From NCBI GenBank assembly GCA_024114885.1, contig CP099420.1, positions 1,922,001 through 1,986,000 of the forward strand: a DNA stretch of 64,000 nt, written 5' to 3'. Shown here piece after piece: positions 55,651-64,000 of the stretch. Numbering within the stretch: the stretch's first letter is position 1; every line of letters starts with the position of its first letter. A model generated the notes under the pieces. It ran no database searches, had not been told where the DNA came from, and was given only the letters and a program-made list of their open reading frames with translations. The position numbers and the translations under genes are program-made. This stretch comes from Septoria linicola (lineage: Eukaryota; Ascomycota; Dothideomycetes; Mycosphaerellales; Mycosphaerellaceae).

Positions 55651-58626
55651 TCAGAATTTGCCGCCATCTTCTCGATCAATAATAGGAGCCTGTATAGCGC
55701 CACCCTGCGCCTTCTCGACTTTGTTCAATAGCGTTCCTTTGGCATACTGGCTGTCGTAGTTCAGATCGACCAGTGGCTTGCCGCCAGCACGACTTCCATC
55801 AATCACGCCTCTGCCCTTGTCTCCTGTTCCCCAGCCTTGTCTGTTTGCGGCACTGGCGAGGAGCCCTTCACCAGTGAAAGCGTCTGGAGATTTACTGAAT
55901 GAGAGACGGCGCTGGGAAGGAGCCTGCGCTTGCTGGGTGCTATGGCCAGATGGCACACGACCTTCTGGCATGGCATTCACGCTGCGGAATATGTTGCTTT
56001 GAGGGATGTTCAGAGGGTCTTCTGGTGTTGATGCATTATGTACCAGACCGCCGGCGTGCCCATTCTCAGTCACATAGCCTCGTCCCTTGCGAGCATGGTG
56101 GACAGGCTCCTTGTGCTGAGGTGTGAGATCAATTAAGCCCGGGCTATGAGGGCCAGGTGGAATCATGTTTGCATTGTATTGTCCGCCACTGGCGTTACGA
56201 AAAACCGTGCCTTGGGGTATGTTAAGTGGATCTTCTGGAGTCGTGGCTGATTCAATCAAGCCTCCGGCTCCAAGTCGATCAGGCCGATGTCCTCGACCCT
56301 TGTTCTTGTGCTGAGGTGGCTCCTTGTACTCTGGTGTAAGATCAATCAACGGCTTAGGCTTCTGTCGTTGTGATCGTGATCGGTCAAGTTCCACTGAGCC
56401 CTCACGCCGATGTCCGCCGTTTCGATTTGGCTCACGTGTAGAGCTCGAGCGTTTCATGTCGCTGTTACTATTGTGCTTACGTGTCGACGACTTTCTTTGT
56501 AGTCCATCACCGGCACCAAAATAATCTTCTCGCGCGGCCAGCCCGCCATTCAGCAGATTCGGACCCGGAGAGAACGCGTTTTGAGCTGACTCGCGCTCGT
56601 TCTCTTTTCTACGTTGCGAGTATTTCCTTCCCAAAAGACCAGTATCTTTGAACTCGGACGAGTCGAGTCGTGTCTGATCGGTCGAAGAACGTCTTTTGTT
56701 TACGGATGTACTACGGCCGAGATTCGCAAGAGGTTCGTCTTCAGCAAGCACACCTTTGTTGGACATCGTCCCTGGAGGATGGGACCTCTTCACCGTGTTG
56801 CTGCGCTTCTCGAGTGGCGCATTGGTGTTGAATTGATCCGCAGATTTGGTGAACCCTCCTGATCCAGCTCTGCCACTGCCTGAGCCTGACGAACTAGGCC
56901 GCTTCTCGAATTGATCCATGTCGATTAGAGGTTTGAAAGAGCCGAGCTGATAGTGCGACTCCATGGACTCATGTGGACGATGCGTCTTTGCCTGCTCAGT
57001 GCTTGCTTTGCGATCTGTCATTCCACCGGCCTCTTGTGGCTGCAATGGAGCAGACGCCATCACAGGCTTAGGTTTTTCTTTCTTGCCTACACCACGTACA
57101 TTGACAAGGTACCAGCTGCGATAGCTTTGGACTGCTCTATAGAAACTGTCGCTCGTGACTGGATCTGCTGTGCAAAAGAAGTGTACGTAATCCTCTGTGG
57201 ACTCAAACATGGTTGTCTTTTGCTGGCTCTTGATGGCAAAGCAATGCTTCTTAGGAGGTTTGATTTTGCCCTTCTTCCTTTCCGCTGTCGGCGTGTAGAT
57301 ATCGAAATCACTCAAGTGACATACGTTGCTTGCGTCTTTTGGTTTGTCCATATCCTTTTGCTGTACAATTTGACCATCGGGCTTCAGCGTCACATATCGT
57401 TTCTCCCACTTTCCAGGTCTATATGAGCTCGTCAGTACCCAGGTGTCGCCTTCTGGTCGATCCTTGGGTGCTCCAGTGATGGTCAGCTCCGGCTCAATGG
57501 TACCAGCTCCTGGATCGACGAGCACCAGTCTGTTCTGCGCATCATCGTCCCAGCTATTCATCACGTCACGAATCTGCTCGTACCGCCGCAAAGGTCGTTG
57601 AACGCCGACGCTCTTGAACGTCTCCACCAACAGTGCTGATTTTATGTCAATGTGCTCGGTCATGACAGTAGCCGCAGCTTTGATGATGTCCACAGATGTG
57701 GTCTCTGGAGTGACAGAGAACCACCTTTGAGACTTCTGACATTCGACCAGAACTTTTCGATCGCCCGCATTGACTGCGGACTTTGGAGCATCAATGCCTG
57801 GCACAACGCCACCGCCGCCCGGACGAATCGGCTCGTTGTGCTTCGCAGTCGCTGGTCGTGCGATCATGTCCTTGTCCACAGTGGCAGCTGCGGCATCTCC
57901 CCTCTTGCGCTTGAACAAGCCCCCAAAGCATCCTCTCGTCTCGTCGTTCAATTGGGGCAACTCGCTCATGCTCGGCGTCGCTTTGATCTGGCCGGATTGT
58001 GGAGGACCATCACGACGTACAGGCTCTGCAACCTCCATGGGTCGTGGATACACCTCTCCCGATGGAGGGGGCGGTGATGCTGGAAGCGGGAGCGTGGGCG
58101 GTCCTGCGGCTGCTGGCAGTGGGTGGTCGTTGTGTCTCGATTTGCTTGGTCTGTCTCTGGATTGCTGTCGCCGTTCTGCATCGGAGTCCCGCTCATCGCT
58201 GCTGCTAAAGTGTCTGGGGTCTTGTGCGCCCAGTCCAGCTGGAGGCGTGGCTGCATGTCGTGCATGGCTGTGATTTTCGCTCGAAATGGTGCGCGTCGGC
58301 TGCAGTCGTGGGGCCTGCACGACCTGTTCCTGGTACAGGGGCTTCAATGGCGAAGTTCGATGCTTGCTGTGGTACCGTGCCGGCGCTTCGCTGTGCTGTT
58401 CCTGCGATGCAGGTCGGGTCTCGGGTGGACTTGCAGGCGCAGCATTTGGTTTGCGGTGGTAGCGCGACTTGCTCCTGGCAACATCGCCGTCTGCTGCAGA
58501 CACTACTGCTCCTGGCGAACTGTGCTGCTGCTGCTGGTTGTGCTCTTCCTCAAGGGGAGCATGCTTCTGCCGCTGCGATCGATACCGCGATGGAGGCTGG
58601 CTCGGAGGGGAGCTCGCGTCTGCCAT
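55651..58626 (-). CDS. RA-PH domain adaptor-like protein with disordered tails
   Basis: Single frame, 991 residues from the ATG at 58626 (MADASSPPSQPP); the frame is open further upstream but without ATG. The N-terminal about 280 residues are disordered (Pro, Ser, Gln, His; repeated S-R-Y-[RH]-S/R-K motifs). A Ras-association/ubiquitin-like domain at about 290-375 (VLVECQKSQRWFSV, TSVDIIKAA, LLVETFKSVGVQRPLR) is followed by a PH domain at about 395-510 (GKWEKRYVTLKPDG, HCFAIKSQQKTTMFES, FYRAVQSYRSWYLV). The RA-PH tandem resembles MRL/Grb10-type adaptors and binds small GTPases and membranes. The C-terminal half carries repeated LIDLTP...KEP...NKGRG...TPEDPLNIPQ units. Likely a cortical polarity or signalling scaffold (inference). 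Confidence 0.85.
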   Translation of the reverse strand: MADASSPPSQPPSRYRSQRQKHAPLEEEHNQQQQHSSPGAVVSAADGDVARSKSRYHRKPNAAPASPPETRPASQEQHSEAPARYHSKHRTSPLKPLYQEQVVQAPRLQPTRTISSENHSHARHAATPPAGLGAQDPRHFSSSDERDSDAERRQQSRDRPSKSRHNDHPLPAAAGPPTLPLPASPPPPSGEVYPRPMEVAEPVRRDGPPQSGQIKATPSMSELPQLNDETRGCFGGLFKRKRGDAAAATVDKDMIARPATAKHNEPIRPGGGGVVPGIDAPKSAVNAGDRKVLVECQKSQRWFSVTPETTSVDIIKAAATVMTEHIDIKSALLVETFKSVGVQRPLRRYEQIRDVMNSWDDDAQNRLVLVDPGAGTIEPELTITGAPKDRPEGDTWVLTSSYRPGKWEKRYVTLKPDGQIVQQKDMDKPKDASNVCHLSDFDIYTPTAERKKGKIKPPKKHCFAIKSQQKTTMFESTEDYVHFFCTADPVTSDSFYRAVQSYRSWYLVNVRGVGKKEKPKPVMASAPLQPQEAGGMTDRKASTEQAKTHRPHESMESHYQLGSFKPLIDMDQFEKRPSSSGSGSGRAGSGGFTKSADQFNTNAPLEKRSNTVKRSHPPGTMSNKGVLAEDEPLANLGRSTSVNKRRSSTDQTRLDSSEFKDTGLLGRKYSQRRKENERESAQNAFSPGPNLLNGGLAAREDYFGAGDGLQRKSSTRKHNSNSDMKRSSSTREPNRNGGHRREGSVELDRSRSQRQKPKPLIDLTPEYKEPPQHKNKGRGHRPDRLGAGGLIESATTPEDPLNIPQGTVFRNASGGQYNANMIPPGPHSPGLIDLTPQHKEPVHHARKGRGYVTENGHAGGLVHNASTPEDPLNIPQSNIFRSVNAMPEGRVPSGHSTQQAQAPSQRRLSFSKSPDAFTGEGLLASAANRQGWGTGDKGRGVIDGSRAGGKPLVDLNYDSQYAKGTLLNKVEKAQGGAIQAPIIDREDGGKF

Positions 58627-59399
58627 TGCATTCTTGGATGTGTGTGGTAAATAATGTATTGTGGTTGTTGTGGGCGATCTGCAATGTGCGATATGCTTTG
58701 GGCAAGGCCGACATGTGAGTTCTCGATGTTCGCGAAGCAAGGAATGGACCGCGTGCCTGAATCGCGGCGAGAGCGCGTGACTATGTATCCCCACGTTGCA
58801 CTCAATGTCGTTTCCGAATGGCCCGACCGAGGGGCGCGAAAGGGCTGTTTTGCACAATGTGCGACCGGCGTACAGTGTGAAATTACACGCTTCGTGCGCG
58901 TTGGTTGTTGTAGAAATTAGGGGCGTTTGAAGTATAAATCAGAAGGACTGAAAGGTAACTAGTTCTAGTTTGGTCCTTGGCTTTTGCACTTACCCACTAT
59001 CGCGCACAACTAGCTCAAGTCTGAACGAGCGCGTGACGAATGCCTTTTCTGTCCTTCATCGAACTCGCTGCTCATCGACGGCACCTTTGCCGCACTGCAG
59101 ACTGAAATCAAAGTCTTAGAGGGCCTCGTATGCACAGAACGCGCGCTGCTGACCGCGGGAGTTCGCTCCACGGCACTCCGGTCCCTGATCTGACCACAGA
59201 TTGAGCCAATGCAATTCGAAGCGCCAATGCCATGTGCCGGCATCCGGATCCTTGGGAAGATCGCCAAGCTGGCGTTGCTCATCTATCGTACAATAACGAT
59301 GCTATGCTAATGTAGTAATAACATGCTCGTCCTCTCCTGATGTCCGTACCAAGACCCCACGCTATGCAAAGTTCCCACCAGCTTACACTGTACAAAAGT
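58627..59399. other. Intergenic stretch, no supported gene
   Basis: 0.77 kb between the 3' end of Pet127 and the start of the RA-PH gene. The frame at 59010-59282 (-) has no recognisable domain. Confidence 0.5.
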
Positions 59400-62300
59400 C
59401 TACTCCTGCTCCTTTTGATACATCCACCGAATATAATCCTCCAACGTCTCGACTTTCTCGCGCACTCTCGGCAGCGGATCGTCCACTCGTACAACGTTCG
59501 AGCCGCTCTCCTGATCAGCTAGATCTTGCTTCTCTCTGATTGCCTCGCCCTTCTTGCTCATGTTCTCGAGAAACATAATAAAGCCAGCTTCGGCCTTGGA
59601 CTTTCCATCTGCTTCGCCGTCTGCTTCATCTGCTTCTTCACGCTCAAAGTACAGGGCTTGCCTGCGTCGAGCTTTCATGTCATCATACAATGCCCAGTGA
59701 TGCCTAGTGACTTCGTAGTCTTTGATGAGGTAATTCAGCGTCCACTCGTCCTCCTTCGTCAGATACTCAGGCCGCTCATTCTGAACGGAACCGTTGACGT
59801 CGGATTGCACGATGGCAGTAGCGTAAAAGAGCGGCTTCGCGTCTTCGGGCGGCGTATCTTGCACCTGATTGAGGAATGGTTGATCGGCAGGCGCATCTGT
59901 TGACTTGAAATTCATTTGTTGTCGGGCATAATCAGACGCCTGGTCCTGCGACTCTGAAGATTTTGCAGATGATGCTTCTGAACTTCCGCTGGCCTTGGTA
60001 GATGTCTCCGCGTCTGGCACATCCTCCTTGCCCATGATATTGCGCTCGTACTCTGCAATCTTTTCCTTCTGTTTGTTCTGGATTTGGTCAATGTCCTGCT
60101 CCGTCATTGGCTCTGCAAACATGTGCAGACATGTAGGCACGTCTGGGTCAGGCGAGCTTTGCGTTTCGAAGTGAATCCGCAAAGACTGCTCGGGATACTT
60201 CGAGGTGGCTTTGTTGAGTAGGTCATTCATCATCTTGAGACTGGCTTTGAACTCCTGGTCACCGAGACATGTGTCGCTTTGACCATGAAGCACAAGGTCC
60301 ATGTCCGCGATAGGAACATATTGGAAGCCGAATATTCTCTTGACGTTGTGATAAGCCACAAAGATGCCGTTCATGCGTCCCATGCGAGCTTGTAGCATGT
60401 ATTTGAGCATGGTGGCTCGCGCCATGTCATGATACTCTTTCTCGTATGATCCCCATCTACCTTGGTTTCCATAAATTTCGTAGCCAGTCATCTTCTCGTG
60501 ATCGTGAGCTGACATTCGTATGGTGACCACTGCACGTGTCTTGAGATCGAATGTTCCGTTGCCTGGCAGGCGAGGATCATACGCATCAAGCTGAGAGCGC
60601 ATCAAGAAATCTCCCATCGTGGTATACTGGTAACTTTCAGGAGCTGTTCGCTGTTCTCTCGACACTGTGCGAGGGTCACTTTTGCGGTATTTCTCATACT
60701 CATCTTTCGGCAACGTGAGCAAGAGCTCCATCGATTTTCCCAAGAGCATGAGTACATTTGCGCTGTCGAACTCCTTATCAGCGTCTATGGCATATGAACC
60801 ATTCTTCCACCGGAGAAAGATTGCGCTTGGTGCTTTGCTGATCTTAGTGTAGTCGGACCTTGTATGTTTGCCAACGTACCCATGAGATAGCATGCCTAGA
60901 TTGAGTGGTCGCCAGTTAGATATGAGGTAGTGGAAATGAGCGAGAGAGCTCGTCATGCTTGACGTGGATCCAATGTATCGTCTCCCTTGCTCCTTCGCGA
61001 TTGCAGCAAGCGCCGTGTCTTGGGATGAAGTCTTGTACTCCTTGAGTGCGTTGAAATCGAATTGCTCGACCGGCATGATTTTCTGAAGATATGGATCAAA
61101 ATTGTACACCCGAGACGCGGCGTCCTGAAGCTGATACACGCCTGGATTGAAGAGCGCTCTGCTCAGTCCGTACTCCAGATATGGAACCGGTGGCTGTGGT
61201 ACGTCCACTGGCTGTATCTGTAAATCGGAAAGCTGCGCAGACAGGACGTCCACATGAGCCTGTTCCTCCAGTTCCTCTTCGCCATCGACATCATTGCGAA
61301 GCGCGACCTGAACCGCATCAGGCTTAGCTTGTGTCTTCTCACTCGATGCTTTGGCTTTGCCACGCGCCTGCCTGCGCGGAGGCTTTGACCTTGACCTCTG
61401 GACATCTTTCATGGCTTCAGCAAGAGACACGCCGGCAGACTCTGGTTCTGGTATCTCTGCGGGTACCTGTCCGTCCGCATTGACGGCCTCTCCAGCAGAG
61501 CTTTTGCCGTGTTCCCCTGATAAGCCGTTGATAGGTACCTGCTCAGTAATATCAGCCGCATCGGGTGGAGACTGCTCATGCGCGTTTGGTGCTTGATTAG
61601 CGCCATGCACTTCTGAGCCGCTAGCAGCTTCGGACTGCGACGAGTTTGCGCTGTACTCAACACTAGGAAGGCTGCCGCACTGTGCATCAGCAGCTTCCGT
61701 ATTGGTCGAGGCACGCACGATATCTAGTCTGCGCATGCGCCGTGAAACTGGATCACGACGAGAGCTTGCCAGCTTTCGCACGGACGGCTGTCCGCGCGAC
61801 TTGTGCGATCCCTTGGAAAGGGGCTCTTCTCCCACTGATTCAACCTGCTGACTCGGCAGAGATTGCTCCGATCTGGAATTGGCTGTCTGATTCGACCCTT
61901 CCTCGCTGCGCTGCAGGAGATCCGCGTGGAGCTTTGCCAGGCTGTCAGTCGCGAGGATATCAGCTTGACTGGGTAGTCCGGCAGATGGGTCCACCAGCGG
62001 GCTAGACGTATGCTCCTCTCTGCTTTTGAGTTGCTCAATATTTTGTTGCTTGCTCTCACCCGTGGCATGGTCTGAGCTAGGCAAGTTCTCCTGTACGGAG
62101 CCGTCTGCTTCCGCACTGTTCTTCGGTTCGCTTTGCTTGACTAAGCGTGAGAGCAGAGTCCCCATGTCGTCCGCTTGATTTGGTCGGCTCGATTTGCGCT
62201 CCAACTCAGGCGATGCATGATTCTGGTGTTCCTCTGCAGCTGCCTGGTGTTCCTCTGCATCTGCCTGCTTCGCAGGACCCCGCCAAAGCATCTTGACCCG

Positions 62301-63314
62301 GTCGACAAATCCAAACGGCCGCTTCGTGAGAGGGCCATCGTTCTCCTTCTTTGGCGATGATCGATCAGCCTTGGACAGGGTATTGAAGGTCACCTTGGGA
62401 GGAGGACTTGACGCCCGCTCTTCGGCAGCACCCCATGCCGATTTGGACTGTGTCTGTCTATGGCGATCTAGCAGACTCATTGGCCTGTCCGATCCGACGC
62501 GAGCGACTACTGGGCCTCCGAGGCCGCTCTCACTTGGTGATGTCTTTGCTTTCCAGACTGTGGGCTGTACGGCCCCTTCGCTCGCCTTTGCCTCTCCAGA
62601 TTGACCAGCCGACACGTCCACATAATCGGCAACCCACGGACGCCCTCGAAATGAGGGAAATGGTACAGGACCAGCATCCTCTCGCCGTACCGTCTCTTGT
62701 TCCGAATCTTCTTCTCGTGGCTGATCAAAGCCCTCGTCCTGCTGCACTGCCATCGTCTTCGCGTCTGCCTTGAGACCATCGAGTAGGTTCGCAAGAATAG
62801 CATCATTCGTTCGTGCAACGCCCTGGACCGGGCCTGCTGTCAAATTGGCAGCCACATCCTGTTTTCGTCGATCTCGATGTCGGGACTGTCCTGACAGGAA
62901 AGCTGCCTCAAAGTCGGCATGTTTGGCGTCTTGTGTGGCGAGTGAGTCAATCGACTCTCCTGACGGGCGCGCAGGGATTGTGGCATCTAGTGTATCCTGC
63001 AGCGACTTTATGCTCATCGCCCCATACTTGGGCTGTCTGCCATCTGCCAGCCTCGATCGCCGGCTTTTGCGACTGATTTCCTTTTTGTCGTCATCTTTGG
63101 GCGGCTTCGAGGGCGCCGGGGTGTGCGAAGAGTACTCGTCGCTGATTTCGTTGATTGTGTCGAACCAGGAGTCCGAGGGGACAGCAGCAGGAGAGTTCTG
63201 CGACTGCTGGCTGTTCCAGCGTCGCTGATGAGAGATGTGCCATTGTCGCCGACATGCTCGACACACATAGGCCTGCTTGCTCCATGCTGGCGCTTGCACA
63301 GTTCGGGCCAGCAT
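59400..63314 (-). CDS. PET127: Mitochondrial RNA-processing protein Pet127
   Basis: Single frame, 1304 residues, ATG at 63314. The N-terminus is Arg-rich without acidic residues for the first about 45 positions (MLARTVQAPAWSK, CRACRRQW, HQRRWNSQQ), a mitochondrial presequence. Residues about 50-700 are low-complexity and Ser/Glu/Gln rich. The conserved Pet127 domain starts near 710 (EYGLSRALFNPGVYQLQD) and continues with FDPYLQKIMPVEQFDF, KEQGRRYIGSTSSMTS, GNGTFDLKTRAVVTIR, ARMGRMNGIFVAYHN and LRIHFETQ. Yeast Pet127 is a membrane-associated mitochondrial protein needed for 5' processing and turnover of mitochondrial RNAs. The protein is longer than the yeast one because of the disordered N-terminal half. 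Head-to-head with RFC3. Confidence 0.9.
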   Translation of the reverse strand: MLARTVQAPAWSKQAYVCRACRRQWHISHQRRWNSQQSQNSPAAVPSDSWFDTINEISDEYSSHTPAPSKPPKDDDKKEISRKSRRSRLADGRQPKYGAMSIKSLQDTLDATIPARPSGESIDSLATQDAKHADFEAAFLSGQSRHRDRRKQDVAANLTAGPVQGVARTNDAILANLLDGLKADAKTMAVQQDEGFDQPREEDSEQETVRREDAGPVPFPSFRGRPWVADYVDVSAGQSGEAKASEGAVQPTVWKAKTSPSESGLGGPVVARVGSDRPMSLLDRHRQTQSKSAWGAAEERASSPPPKVTFNTLSKADRSSPKKENDGPLTKRPFGFVDRVKMLWRGPAKQADAEEHQAAAEEHQNHASPELERKSSRPNQADDMGTLLSRLVKQSEPKNSAEADGSVQENLPSSDHATGESKQQNIEQLKSREEHTSSPLVDPSAGLPSQADILATDSLAKLHADLLQRSEEGSNQTANSRSEQSLPSQQVESVGEEPLSKGSHKSRGQPSVRKLASSRRDPVSRRMRRLDIVRASTNTEAADAQCGSLPSVEYSANSSQSEAASGSEVHGANQAPNAHEQSPPDAADITEQVPINGLSGEHGKSSAGEAVNADGQVPAEIPEPESAGVSLAEAMKDVQRSRSKPPRRQARGKAKASSEKTQAKPDAVQVALRNDVDGEEELEEQAHVDVLSAQLSDLQIQPVDVPQPPVPYLEYGLSRALFNPGVYQLQDAASRVYNFDPYLQKIMPVEQFDFNALKEYKTSSQDTALAAIAKEQGRRYIGSTSSMTSSLAHFHYLISNWRPLNLGMLSHGYVGKHTRSDYTKISKAPSAIFLRWKNGSYAIDADKEFDSANVLMLLGKSMELLLTLPKDEYEKYRKSDPRTVSREQRTAPESYQYTTMGDFLMRSQLDAYDPRLPGNGTFDLKTRAVVTIRMSAHDHEKMTGYEIYGNQGRWGSYEKEYHDMARATMLKYMLQARMGRMNGIFVAYHNVKRIFGFQYVPIADMDLVLHGQSDTCLGDQEFKASLKMMNDLLNKATSKYPEQSLRIHFETQSSPDPDVPTCLHMFAEPMTEQDIDQIQNKQKEKIAEYERNIMGKEDVPDAETSTKASGSSEASSAKSSESQDQASDYARQQMNFKSTDAPADQPFLNQVQDTPPEDAKPLFYATAIVQSDVNGSVQNERPEYLTKEDEWTLNYLIKDYEVTRHHWALYDDMKARRRQALYFEREEADEADGEADGKSKAEAGFIMFLENMSKKGEAIREKQDLADQESGSNVVRVDDPLPRVREKVETLEDYIRWMYQKEQE

Positions 63315-63549
63315 TGGTCAAGAGGGAAGTTGTGGGGAGAAGAGCGTCGTCGTCGATAGAAATTATTGACTCTCTCACCATATTTCATCAAGGCGTCACG
63401 GCGTCACGGCTCACGGCGTCACCGATAGAACTAATTCTCCCCGTCGATAATCACGACCCTGACGCGTCTTCCGACACGCTGCTCCGAACACGCCTTTCAC
63501 GACTGTCAACGAAAACACAATCAACGGACATTGCAGAAGCATCACCACC
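63315..63549. promoter_or_regulatory. Divergent promoter of PET127 and RFC3 with MCB-like box
   Basis: Only 235 bp separate two divergent ATGs. ACGCGT at 63462-63467, 83 bp before the RFC3 ATG, is the MluI cell-cycle box recognised by fungal MBF (Swi6/Mbp1-type) at replication genes. Three copies of GGCGTCAC (63392-63399, 63400-63407, 63415-63422) lie closer to PET127. Factor binding is inference. Confidence 0.55.
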
Positions 63550-64000
63550 ATGTCTGACATCGAGGATGAGATGGACATTGACGCGCCGGTCAAGCCGTCC
63601 AACGACATCACCTTCTCCTCCAACAACACCAACAGCAAAGGCAAGCGGAGTGCCGCCAATCTGCCCGTCGAAGCAGAGGACAACCTGCCGTGGGTTGAAA
63701 AGTACCGACCCAACTCGCTGTCCGATGTGTCTGGCCACCAAGACATTCTAGCCACCATCAACAAATTCGTCGACTCGAATCGATTGCCGCATTTGCTGCT
63801 ATATGGCCCTCCAGGAACGGGCAAGACCTCCACAGTGCTGGCTCTCGCACGCCGCATCTATGGAAACAAGAACATGCGGCAGATGGTGCTCGAGCTCAAT
63901 GCTTCCGACGACAGAGGTATCGATGTAGTCCGCGAGCAGATCAAGACCTTCTCTTCCACCAAGCAGATCTTCGCAGGTAGCTTCGACAAGACACAGCGGG
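63550..64000 (+). CDS. rfc3: Replication factor C subunit 3 (3' part outside window)
   Basis: First 150 residues of an AAA+ clamp-loader small subunit (yeast/fission-yeast Rfc3, human RFC5). After a short acidic N-terminus (MSDIEDEMDIDAP) come the RFC box LPWVEKYRPNSLSDV, VSGHQDIL, the Walker A motif LLYGPPGTGKTS, LALARRIYG and LELNASDDRGIDVVR. The complex loads PCNA onto primed DNA in the nucleus. No intron is needed within the visible part. The preceding ACGCGT site fits S-phase regulation. The remainder, with Walker B and sensor motifs, is off the right edge. Confidence 0.95.
   Translation, partial: MSDIEDEMDIDAPVKPSNDITFSSNNTNSKGKRSAANLPVEAEDNLPWVEKYRPNSLSDVSGHQDILATINKFVDSNRLPHLLLYGPPGTGKTSTVLALARRIYGNKNMRQMVLELNASDDRGIDVVREQIKTFSSTKQIFAGSFDKTQR

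Overview
The window is nuclear DNA of a filamentous ascomycete. Introns are short (about 42-150 nt, GT...AG), C6 zinc-cluster, SulP and GH28 families are present, and one 14-kb block carries the signature of repeat-induced point mutation (RIP). The protein set suggests a dothideomycete, but that is inference. Gene models below were spliced by eye.

Left arm (1-13.8 kb), all on the minus strand: a sulfate permease running off the left edge, an uncharacterised protein, then a probable glycine-betaine/choline catabolic neighbourhood. That group is a Rieske oxygenase of the choline-monooxygenase type, an FAD plus GcvT dimethylglycine-oxidase-like enzyme ending in AKL, an NTF2/SnoaL-like protein and an acyl-CoA dehydrogenase ending in SKL. 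The two C-terminal tripeptides point to peroxisomes. A secreted, 8-cysteine, acidic, probably GPI-anchored protein closes the arm.

Centre (14,494-28,489): an AT-rich block with no intact reading frame. It is an outer Gypsy/chromovirus element with 126-bp LTRs (gag, protease, RT, RNase H, integrase, chromodomain, and a further unknown 3' frame). Its gag holds a complete Copia element (15,383-21,679; 277-bp LTRs; perfect TTTAA duplications). Its RNase H is split by an inverted LTR-containing fragment of the same Gypsy family (24,432-25,058). CA and TG are almost absent, and stops sit where Gln and Trp codons are expected.

Right of the block (29-30.8 kb): two paralogous small secreted GPI-anchor-type proteins on the minus strand. 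With the 8-Cys protein on the other side, the element is flanked by secreted-protein genes.

Right arm (32-64 kb): an S9-family serine peptidase, a tandem pair of small probably nuclear proteins with acidic tails, an NAD(P)-binding reductase-like protein, a GH28 rhamnogalacturonase-like gene with an apparent frameshift, the Rag GTPase Gtr1, a C6 transcription factor, a 6.9-kb stretch with no supportable gene, an RA-PH domain protein, mitochondrial Pet127, and RFC3 running off the right edge. Pet127 and RFC3 share a 235-bp divergent promoter with an ACGCGT box. No tRNA, rRNA or CRISPR was recognised.
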